Below are positions 55,180 through 64,000 of a stretch of 64,000 bases of DNA, piece by piece (position 1 is the stretch's first letter; every line of letters begins with the position of its first letter). A model generated the notes under the pieces. The model worked only from the letters and a program-made list of their open reading frames with translations, was not told the DNA's origin and made no database searches. This DNA is from Effrenium voratum (taxonomy: Eukaryota > Sar > Dinophyceae > Suessiales > Symbiodiniaceae). The position numbers were made by a program, and so were the translations under genes. The stretch spans positions 186,001-250,000 of the forward strand of contig CAUJNA010003317.1 in the NCBI GenBank assembly GCA_963377175.1, in the 5' to 3' direction.

Positions 55180-56035
55180 AGCGGCTGACAGCCAACCAGG
55201 CGATTCGCCGCATGATGCCGCATGGCTGGCAGTTTCTCGCGTCCCGTGCGCTCCACACATTTTTCCGCGAGACCGAGCTTCTGCCGCACATGCGACTGAG
55301 CGATCGCGATTGTCTCCGGTCTCAGTCTGGCCCGCGTGCTGGGGCTTGGCTTGCGGCTGTGCCGACTGACCCACGCTGCCCCCGGCGCACATGCACGTCG
55401 CACATGCACGTCGCACCTGCGCCTCGGGCTGCCCCTCACGCACTGGCATTGCGGGGGAGATGGCTTCCCGGGGTGCGGCGCCGTGCTCGACGTCTTGGGC
55501 GACCATCCGACGCCGTGCTCGCGCAGCGGACTGTTGGCGCGCCGCGCCCCCTTGCTTGAACAAGTGTGGGTCCGCGTCGCGCGTGAGGCTTGGGCCCGAC
55601 GGCAGGGTTGTCCCTCAGCAGTGGTTGGCCAACACTTCTGCGCCAGGCGTCAGTGCGCAGGATGCGCCGCCTTGATCTGGCTCCTTACGGCGCCACGCGC
55701 TTAGGCAAAGCGCTTTGCTGCGACGCCACTCTCGTTGCTCCGCTCCGTCGACGGCGCAGCCATTGCGGTACCGGGGCGCCGCAAGGAGGCGCGGCACCCG
55801 AGCTTCGCACTGCGCAGCGCCGCCTTGCAGCGCGCCCTCGCTTCCACTCTGCTCGGAGGGCGTTGGCTTTCCCCCGCGCGGCCGGTTTCGGAAGGCGAGC
55901 CCGGCCTCGCCGATGTCCTTGCTTTGGCGGGCCCATCCAGGCCCAGCCTTCCGCCTTTGCGCGGCTAGTCGCCACATCAGCGCGCGCGTTTCGCTCGCTT
56001 TCTCGGCGGCCATTTCGGGTGGGGGGGTTCCGGGT
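55180..56035 (+). pseudogene. LINE C-terminal region, second remnant
   Basis: GWQFLASRALHTFFRETELL, RSQSGPRAGAWLAAVPTDP, the cysteine/histidine-bearing LDVLGDH segment and CCDATLVAPL occur in family order but in three frames. The RRKEARHPSF word corresponds to RRKERAYPEF of the first remnant, so two separately broken copies lie side by side. Strongly GC-rich, ending abruptly at the AT-rich island. Confidence 0.55.
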
Positions 56036-56059
56036 TCCCCTGGGTCTCACCGCCGCTGG

Positions 56060-59000
56060 AAAATTTTCATTGTTCTTTATTATTTTTTATATGTATTTTA
56101 TTTTAGAAATCCAATATTATTTATTCTAAGCTTTTAACAGCTTTTATTATTAGTAAAAAGTTAATGAAAGATAATAAATTTGGAAAAAGAAAAAATGAGG
56201 AATGATGCACAGGACCTATTCATGAGGCAAGAGATGACAGTAAAGAAGAGGTCCTGATCCATTATCTCCTACTTAATGTTTTTCTATTTGGATTATGAAT
56301 ATAATGCATTGGAAATATTGGATTGGTTATCACAGCATATGATTGTACCTTCTGGATTAACTTTATTGTTTGTCTTGTTTATAATTATTTTATCTGTCTT
56401 TTTGTCTATTTAATATTTTCCTGAAGATATAGATCCATAAGATGTAGAATGAATGGCTTTACGGTTGACCACCAATAATCACAAATAATCCAAATGATTT
56501 CTAGAGCTTAATGTCAACCATCATTTCTACACTTTAAAATCCTGGAATTTATGTCATCATATTATTGTCTATCCACATCATTTATTTTTATTGTTATTTA
56601 TCTTAGTTTTATTTGTATTTTTAGTATGTCTTGTTTCTTGAGATTGTATGAAGTGATAGACAAAGATCATATGTAACCAGATATTACTTTAGGAGCTTTT
56701 TATCTTCTTATTAGCATTAAATTATATTTTTAATATTTTTTTCCCATCGTATTAGTATTTATTTTTATATTTTTATTTTTATTTTCTCTTTACAAGTCTT
56801 TATATTAAGGATTCTATCTTTTTAGGAGTTCATTCGCCATGACATGAAGAAAACCAACTATTCACTGTAAACTCAACCAGAACAAAGAAAAAATAAATAT
56901 ATCCTTCTCTTTTTATTAGTTTGCAGATTAAAGAATTTCGCATTCTCACATTATCAGTTAATGATTAACGTTATTCTTGTCTTTTCTTTGTTATTAATTT
57001 CTTACATTTCTTTCATCTATCTGTTGGCCTTCTTCTTCTAATTCTTCTCTTGTAGAGTTGTAATGACATGCCTCGCCTCTAGGCGGTATCTTGTTTGTCT
57101 TTTTCATATGTCATCTCATTCTATTTCCGGGAGATCCGGCGGGTTGACAATGATCAGGAGATAATACACCTTTTCCCTTATTTTCAAGTTATTTTATTTG
57201 GTTTTATTATATTGGATCATTAATTCCATGAAAAGCGAAGGAAAGGAAGATTACATGATATGTCTTTTACTTTTTTATTTGTATCTTCATCCTCTCCCTA
57301 CCATCCACATCCTTTTCTAGACTCATCCAGTTAACGGCAAATTCTAAGAATTCTAAACGAAAAGACGGCATAAAGTAAAGAATCCGGAAAAGACTGCAAT
57401 AAAAGCAAAGAATCTGGAAGATAAGAAAGAGACAGGAAAGAGTCTTGATTCCTGTCGAAAAAAATCCTACCGCCAAGCCACACCTTATCACCCAAGATTG
57501 ATTCCCGTAAACCCATTTTAGAATCTTGAATCACTTCCCGGCTTCTTGGCGGGTTGGTCGTGTCTATTCCCTTTGGTCATTCTATCTCCTATCTCCGCCG
57601 GTGAATTAATCTCTACTTCCATCACATGCAACTTTTGCTTGTAACCCAATAAATATTAAATGATTTTAGAAGAATGTAAGACCTGAGGATACGAAATGCA
57701 CATATTAAGAAAAATCTAAGGAATAATATATTAATATGAAAAAGATATGATTCGAAGCCTAACAACAAAGGAAAAGAAATATAAAATAATAATAAAAATA
57801 AAAGAAACATAATAAAAAGGACAAGAAATTAAAAAGAAAAAGGCAATCAAAAAGAATCCAGACACTTCCCTACAACCCTTTCACCCAACCACCATTCTAT
57901 GCTGTAGGTGAAAGGCCGAGAAAGATATTATGTCCCTTCTGTAGCCACCAAATAACCTCCATTAAAGACAAACAGGATAATGAATCAGGTGGCTACATCA
58001 TATTATGTCCTTATCTTTCCATTTCTCCTTTATTTTCAAGTATTAATATTGGTTGAGGACGTTTCCTTCCGTCGCTTCTATCGTTTATCCTCATCCATAA
58101 TAACCGACGGGAAAGGTTCTGAATTAACCTGCAAACACAATCCAAATAACCATAATACAAGCAATTTAAAATAATAAAGATAAAGAGAGATGCAAACCTA
58201 AGGGCTGTTAACGCCTGGTCTGGATAAGACTCGTCTTTTCAATAGTCTTACCGCTGCAGCTGGGACTAGATTTCATGGTCACTTTCCTTACACCTCCAAG
58301 CCTCTATTCTATGGCTTGGTGAGGTGAAGGGATATGAGGTGACCAATAGAAATCTTCCCTGTCCTTCTTGTCACCTATCCTCACTCTATCACTTCACCAT
58401 TCCATCGTGAGTATTTCATAGTGACAGGAACTCCAGAAATTGAATGGAGTGAGTGGGAACGGTGTCATGTCCTATTTTCTTCCCTTGTCTCGGTGAACCG
58501 GTGAATGAAGATGACATGATACCTTCCTTTCCCATCCTTATCTCCCTTTTTCCTCTCTTTCCGGCTCCTCTGTCTCGCCTGGAATCGACGGAAGGGAGAT
58601 GAAGGAAGAGGAAATCATTTGTAACCGCTGGAAAGAACTGGCCAGCGGGTGAGTGAGTGAGTTAGCGAGTGAACGGTGTGAATAATGGATGCCTTTTCTC
58701 ACCTATTAATCATTCCGGTGGAGCATCCATCATTTCCAATCTCATTTCGATTCCTCAAGCCACAGTGAAGAGAAGAGAATGATGTGGAAATGATGGACCA
58801 CTTCCCTACTCCTCCTTACAAACTCTCTCCCGTCGGTTCCTCCGGCATTAGAATGGAGGAGGAGACACACAAAGATAAGGGAGAGATGGCATGCCTTTCC
58901 CATTATCCCTCCCTTTCACCGTTTCCTTCCGGAGTCACCGGTGAGTGGGATAGAGGGAGATAAGGCATGTTGTGATGGCAGCAGAAAAGACCACAATTAG

Positions 59001-60140
59001 CTGCTAACCTTTCCATCTCTTGGTCTTTCATTATACATTTCCTTTTCTATTTTTATTAGGTTTGTTAACCAAGGAGAAATCACTTAAGGAATTCAGATCT
59101 TCAAGACACAAAGTTGTTACAGAAAAGAAAAGCTAAAAATAAATGAGCAAGAAAGAAGGAAGATAACTCAGGAACCCACGACCTCTCTCCTGAGCCCTCA
59201 CCAATATAATGGTTGCATCTGGGGCTGAGTTAAGATGTCTTGAGTTACCTTCCGGCTTAGAGGCCGGTCCAAGCGCTGCATTCATCCACATCTATCCTTT
59301 CATTTTGGGGTTTCTATCTTATCTTTGTCTTTTTGTTTACATCTTAATAGCTATCTCATGGACATCGGAAAGCATTACATTAAAACCACAAAATTAGCAT
59401 CTCTGGAACCATCATATGAAGACTATTTACTTTACAAATCAATCTGTTTCTTGTCTTGTTTATCCTTTCTTATTATTTCGGTTTCTTATTAATATCTTGT
59501 CTTTTTAATTGCATTTCTAGATTCTGAGCCTTTGCGGTTATTATCATATTATGTTCATCTTATTTTATTATATTTCTTTATTGTGATTATTAAATGTTTT
59601 TTTCTTTTACTATTTTATATTTTTTTTTTATTTAGTTTTATTATTGTATCTGTATTTTCCTTATGTTTCTTCTAGTGCTTTTATTATAGGCTTTCATGTT
59701 CTTGGGTTTGTTCACGACCCCCCCCTCCCAATCATATGCTGGTCAAGCTTTAGGGATAAAATGGTGAAACGATAGAATGGGAGGGAGAGAAACTTGTCTA
59801 TTAAATATTTCATTAGTGATTACATGGTTTTATTGATATTTTTTTACTTTTAATATTTTGTTTTCTTCTTAATGTAATTCCCGGAGATATTAACCCGGGA
59901 AAGAAGGATATCATAATTTCATTCACTTTATGTTATTCTTTTCTTATTTTTGTTATTGTGTGTCTTGGGATTTGAAGAAGTGGTTAGACAGAAGAATTGC
60001 ATCGCATCCAAATCCCAAGGTATTAACTAATATTATATTGTTTATTAGCTTACAAATCTATGATTATTTACTTATATGTTAGAATTATTTTATTATGTAT
60101 TTTGTATTTATTAGAATGCTTTTGTCTAGAATATTCATCG
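56060..60140. other. AT-rich, hairpin-dense island (possible organelle-derived DNA)
   Basis: Composition changes within a few bases from GC-rich LINE remnant to roughly two-thirds A+T and back about 4 kb later. It holds many perfect or near-perfect hairpins with GC-richer arms: 57877-57915 (9-bp arms CCTTTCACC), 58278-58343, 58461-58523, 58727-58796 (12-bp arms CCATCATTTCCA) and 58891-58968. None of the MITE families or minisatellites of the rest of the window occurs here. Dinoflagellate mitochondrial DNA is known for AT-richness and abundant inverted repeats, but I could not recognise cox1, cox3, cob or rRNA fragments. Frames are short and stop-ridden. Confidence 0.6.
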
Positions 60141-60159
60141 CTTCTCTCCAGTGAGGGCG

Positions 60160-61240
60160 ACCAGGATTGACACCACCACTCAGATTTTGCAACGCTGAAT
60201 ACATCGTACATGGAGGACAGGTGGGCAACTCATTCCTTTTTTGCAACAGGATCTCGAAGATCTACACCCTGCCGGATGTCCACAGCTCTGCTCGAAGGTC
60301 ACGTGATTTGGCTTCTGATGCTAGCCTTGGGCGGCTGAATGCTTCTCCAACTGCATCTTGTTCGAGGGTGCTGGCAAGAACCATAAGGTCAAGATCTCCA
60401 TCCTGCTCATAGGAAGGTTCCGGTAGTTTTCTCGCGTCGGAAAGAGATCCGTTCCAGTGCCGACTCGATGGCTTCCCTGTCCTCGAACTCCTCAAAGATC
60501 CATACTGGTCGACTAACTAACCATAAGGTCATACTTCTCGTTCGGGCTCTTGGAGATGTCCAGGATAGACCAATCATCGGAGCAACATGGAGCAACCACA
60601 ACTCTCGTCTCAAAGGCCCTCTTCGTCATCACCGAGCCATCGGGGGCACTATCGTCACTATCTCATTGACATACGTGAGGTCCGGATTCAAGCAGTCTTT
60701 CCACCTCCTGTAGAGGAGCTCCAAGTGCGAATCTTGCTCGTTCAGGCAGCTGATGCGTAGCATTGCTCCGAAAGCTGGCGCCACTCGGATCGCCATGCTG
60801 ACATTTCCAGACCACGAGGACACCCGCCTGACACTCGTCGCACACCAGGATCATACTCGCAGATGCCCTTGCGGAGCGGGTAGCACTTGATTCCACATCG
60901 TGAGGTTCTCCGGCGTAGTCTTGGGCACATAGTCTGTCTGACTGCACGCTGCACACTTGGTGCAAGCCCAAGTCTTGTTGGCGCCGTGCAGGACAGTCTC
61001 GTGTTTGCAGCTGACCGTCTTCTCCAGGATATGCTTGGCAAAGTGTCCGGCGCTGTGTGCTGCGGTTGCTGTTCTATTACATCACGGAGGCGACGATCCA
61101 CAAGACCTCACAACAGACAGAGCAGACGCATCGCCCAACGTGAAGAACGGGAGCGGAAGGCTTTCGCCAGTGCTTGGGCCAAGCGTCCTCAATTCGACCT
61201 CGAGCTCGTCTGATCGATCGGGGGGCCATGAGGCGCCTTC
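60160..61240 (-). pseudogene. Ty1/copia fragment, minus strand, downstream part
   Basis: Minus-strand frames include a cysteine-rich segment (CKHETVLHG...CTKCAACSQTD, near 61020-60920) resembling the zinc-ribbon-like spacer I recall from dinoflagellate copia polyproteins, then GNVSMAIRVAPAFGAMLRIS and LTYVNEIVTIVPPMARS. Several frameshifts and stops. Assignment rests on its position after the protease-like region and on this motif. Confidence 0.45.
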
Positions 61241-61700
61241 CATCCGATTTGTGCAAGGAGCACGGGGAGCCCACAGCTGGCTATGGCCCAGCCGAGCGGC
61301 TCTTTGTACCATCACCAAAATCCACAATGCTCACTGCAATGTGTCCGGTGGGGGCTCCCAACATCTGCTGTGCTGTTCCTACCGTGGTGTGTGTGATTTG
61401 CAGGTTCTTCATGTCAATCAAGGCTCCCTGTTCCGAAAGAAAGAACAGGTATCAGGAAGGGAGCGTTCCGGGAACCACTTGAACACGAAGTGCACCTGAC
61501 TGACCTCCAAGTCCAATAGGGACATACACAGTCTTGCCTTGCTCTTTTCCACCGCAAACACCTCGAACCGATCCACCTGGTTCATCACTTTGTTGTACCC
61601 GCAAACCATATTCCTTTTGCAAGAATTTGTCATGCCGTGGAAGGATCCCTTCACCAACTAACGCATTCTGTGCGGGTGCATTAACAAATGCAATACCAAG
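61241..61700 (-). pseudogene. Ty1/copia protease-proximal fragment, minus strand
   Basis: Frames read KEYGLRVQQSDEPGGSVRG, VYVPIGLGGQSGALRVQVVP and, after a shift, EPLIDMKNLQITHTTVGTA and GAPTGHIAVSIVDFG. The order G-G-x-x-G-x-L-R-V-x-V-V-P-G followed by GH.AV... is the pattern after the aspartic-protease segment in dinoflagellate copia elements. At least one frameshift (near 61500). Confidence 0.5.
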
Positions 61701-61819
61701 TTTTCGAAGATGAGCCATCCCACAAACAATACCCCGTGAAAGAATTCAAGCTCGCCAAAAGCTGCACTGCTCATCAGGTGGCCCTGAGCTCCGGCTTCCA
61801 ACCGTGAAGGGCCACTCCT

Positions 61820-61954
61820 CACTCTTGCCGGACAGTCAGCCGACCAATGGCCGATGCAATTCCGGCACTTTGAACGTGGTTGAATTTCCTTCAGGATCGC
61901 AGGGAGGCTTCCGTCGATCGCCTTTCCACCATGCAGTAGGTCGATCAACCCCAC
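61820..61954 (-). pseudogene. Ty1/copia gag zinc knuckle, minus strand
   Basis: SKCRNCIGHWSADCP is a CCHC knuckle with only two residues between the second Cys and the His (C-x2-C-x2-H-x4-C), where the functional form has four, so two codons appear deleted. It is preceded by ILKEIQPRSK, a normal context for gag nucleocapsid. The rest of gag upstream is replaced by or lost in the 38-bp array. Confidence 0.6.
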
Positions 61955-61994
61955 GGCTCATGCGAGCCTGTTGCAGTGCTTGTCGATGTTGTTG

Positions 61995-62705
61995 ATAACC
62001 GCCACCGGCGCCAAAGCCGGCTCGCCAGTGGATCCCGCCGAGCATCCCGCCAGAGTGGCTCGCCAGTGGATCCCGCCGAGTATCCCGCCAGAGCGGCTCG
62101 CCAGTGGATCCCGACGAGTATCCTCGCCAGTGGATCCCGTCGAGAATCCCGCCAGAGCGGTTCGCCAGTGGATCCCGCCGAGTATCCCGCCAGAGTGCCT
62201 CGCCAGTGGATCCCGCCGAGTATCTCGCCGGAGCGGCTCGCCAGTGGATCCCGCCGAGTATCCCGCCAGAGCAGCTGGCCATCCCGCCCTGCTCGCCAGT
62301 GGGTCCCGCCAAGTATCCCACCAGAGCGGCTCGCCAGTGGATCCCGCCAAGTATCCCTCCCGCCGAGTATCCAGTGATCCCGCCAAGCATCGCACCGAGC
62401 ATCCCACCAGCAGCCGCCAGTGGATCCCGCCGTGGATCCCGCCGAGTATCCTAGATCCCGCCGAGTATCCCGCCAGAATAGCTCGCCAGCGGATCCCGCC
62501 GAGTATCCCACCAGAGCAGCCCGCCAGTGGGAGCATCCCGCTGAATATCCCAGACTAGCTCGCCAGTGGATCCCGCCGAGTATCACGCTGAGTATCCTTC
62601 GCCGGTGGATCCTGCCAAGTATCCGGCGAGTATCGAGCCGGAGCGGCTCGCCAGCATTCGCCAGTGGATCTCGCCAGTATCCCGCCAGAGCAGCTCGCCT
62701 GCCTC
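61995..62705. repeat. 38-bp tandem array, about 18 copies
   Basis: Unit GCTCGCCAGTGGATCCCGCC, then GAGTATCCCGCCAGAGCG, with internal similarity of the two halves (GGATCCCGCC and GTATCCCGCC) suggesting a 19-bp ancestor. Lies between the minus-strand and plus-strand copia fragments. Open frames here are artefacts. Confidence 0.88.
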
Positions 62706-62734
62706 AGGATGCGGGGGCATTTGCTGTAGCGGTC

Positions 62735-63120
62735 GTAAGGAGCTGCAGGGTGACCAACTACAACGAGGTGCTCCACATGAACACCCAGCGACGGCAACCT
62801 CATGGAAGCAAGAATCGGTGGTCAATTTTTCGTGCAAGACCCCCGCATCAAGCTGGTCAAGACTGACACTTGCAGGTTCAACCTTCGTGTGGGTCGAACT
62901 GGCAAGCAGAAGAATCGGAAGCCGACTATGTGGGCTACGAGCAGTGATGGGATGTTCCATCAGCTGCAGCGGAAATGTCGCTGTGGAGGTCAAGGGCATG
63001 AACCACTACTTGGAGGCACAGCAAGTGGAGCAGCTGAATACACCAGTCAGTGCGTGAAGGCTATCATTGACGGCCTGCTGATCTACCAGATCAACCAGCG
63101 GAGATCAGTCAACACCCGAT
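62735..63120 (+). pseudogene. Ty1/copia polyprotein fragment, plus strand
   Basis: The frame reads DPRIKLVKTDTCRFNLRVG, then KPTMWATSSDGMFHQLQRKC, then ASGAAEYTSQCVKAIIDGLL. This CRF...KPT.W.TSS...L..KC.C......L.G.A...AEYT...VKAI pattern is the linker between integrase and reverse transcriptase in dinoflagellate copia elements. Orientation is opposite to the fragment at 60160-61954. Confidence 0.55.
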
Positions 63121-63159
63121 GATGCGCAAGCATGGATTTTCAGTGGTGACCGACCGGGA

Positions 63160-63960
63160 CTCCATTTCATAATGGCGCGTGTGAACCTCAGGCACCAGAG
63201 CAATATGCAGGAGCTTTGCAAGAAATGGAAATTTATGAAGGCTCAGTAGAATTTGCCGGAAGGACGGTGAGTCAGAAGAAGGACTTCGTGCTCAATGAAG
63301 CGTTGCATCGAGGAAAAGCTCAACCCCGTGGTGATTCCCAAGGAGCGCAACAAAGAACCCTTGGCGGTTTTGACACAAGCTGAGATGACGATGCCACGTG
63401 GCGCTGCAGGCGGGTTGCTCTGGGTTGCGAAGGAATGCCGACCAGATGTAGGAGGCGCTGCGGCAATGTCGATGTCATGGCCCAAGGATGGACCCACTAT
63501 CGCACACCAGTTCGCGAATAAGACGATCAGGGAGCTCAAGCAGAGGTTGCTGCCCATCAACTTCAATGATGGGATGGATTTGTGTGAGCGGCCAATGATG
63601 ACACCAAGTCACAGAGTGGCTTCATTCTGGCCTACACGGAGAAGAAGATCATGCATGAGGAGCCGGCCAGGTTCAGGAGATCAGCACGTGTGAAAAGAGT
63701 GGTGAAAGCTACACTTGGCTTGGAGGCCCGAGTGATGACGACAGCAGGTGGTGAGAACAAAAGCGGATGACAAGAACACGATTTTGGTGACGGACGCGAA
63801 GGCGCTCTACGACCTTTTCAACAGGACTGCGCAGGCCACTGCAGACGAGCGCAGATCGACGTGGCGCAGCCAAGGCAATGAACGCGAAAGCTTTCTGGGT
63901 TCCAAGTGAATTCATGATTTCGGACTGTCGCGAAGAAGCTGGGCAATAGCACCCTGCTTA
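63160..63960 (+). pseudogene. Ty1/copia RNase H and C-terminal end, plus strand
   Basis: TKSQSGFILAYTE and RVKRVVKATLGLEAR match the start of copia RNase H (S-G-F... and W-x-S-x-x-x-K-R-V-V-x-S-T-L-x-x-E-A); VTDAKALYDLFNRTAQATAD matches its TDxKSLYD helix; WVPSEFMISDC followed after a frameshift by KKLGNSTLLRLGQYGLS matches the WxPxxxMxADxLTK end. The reverse-transcriptase core is missing between 63120 and 63590. Several frameshifts; the right end lies close to the window edge. Confidence 0.6.
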
Positions 63961-64000
63961 GGCTAGGCCAATACGGCTTAAGCACTAAGGCCAAGAAGCA

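Noticed and set aside
56060..60140. Mitochondrial cox1, cox3 or cob genes
   Set aside because: I looked for conserved words of these proteins in all frames and found only short stop-ridden frames. Composition alone does not justify a gene call.

Overview
The window reads as nuclear DNA of a dinoflagellate, most likely one related to Symbiodiniaceae, Polarella or Prorocentrum; the species cannot be fixed from sequence alone. Evidence: a protein family present as near-identical head-to-tail copies; very short exons in long repeat-filled introns; splice donors that are mostly GC or GA rather than GT, with every acceptor AG followed by G; a TTTAGGG-type telomere-like tract; and retroelement remnants (a LINE with a VSVDGIGACD-type reverse-transcriptase motif, and Ty1/copia) that I recognise from dinoflagellate genomes. 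There are no bacterial operons, rRNA genes or CRISPR arrays.

Layout. 1-8.3 kb: scattered short exons of an unidentified plus-strand gene; three of them (6070-6142, 7301-7412, 8228-8310) join in phase. 13.3-46.5 kb: three tandem plus-strand calreticulin genes. Copy 1 (13283-16086) shows only exons from the middle of the N-domain onward. Copy 2 (20122-32689) and copy 3 (36665-46486) are complete seven-exon genes whose joined exons give open frames of 394 and about 387 residues. Introns and intergenic DNA hold at least six families of short inverted-repeat elements (about 80-120 bp, MITE- or introner-like) and several minisatellites, including 2.7 kb of a 51-bp satellite inside intron 5 of copy 2.

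46.5-53.4 kb is a gene-free run of tandem arrays (109-bp, CAAG/CAGG, GTAGTGG, 41-bp, 61-bp, GATA). 53.8-56.0 kb holds decayed LINE pieces. 56.06-60.14 kb is a sharply bounded AT-rich island full of hairpins, unlike the rest of the window; it could be organelle-derived DNA or an assembly join. 60.2-64.0 kb holds two oppositely oriented, frame-broken Ty1/copia fragments separated by a 38-bp tandem array.

Main observation. By eye, the last two exons of calreticulin copies 2 and 3 differ at about 4 of 963 positions, while exons 2-5 differ at about 23 of 158 and the intron between the two near-identical exons is unrelated (265 versus 1257 bp). Copy 1 shows the same kind of step at an intron it alone carries. 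This exon-restricted, 3'-biased homogenisation, together with an intron-free 3' 885 nt, suggests conversion by reverse-transcribed spliced mRNA.
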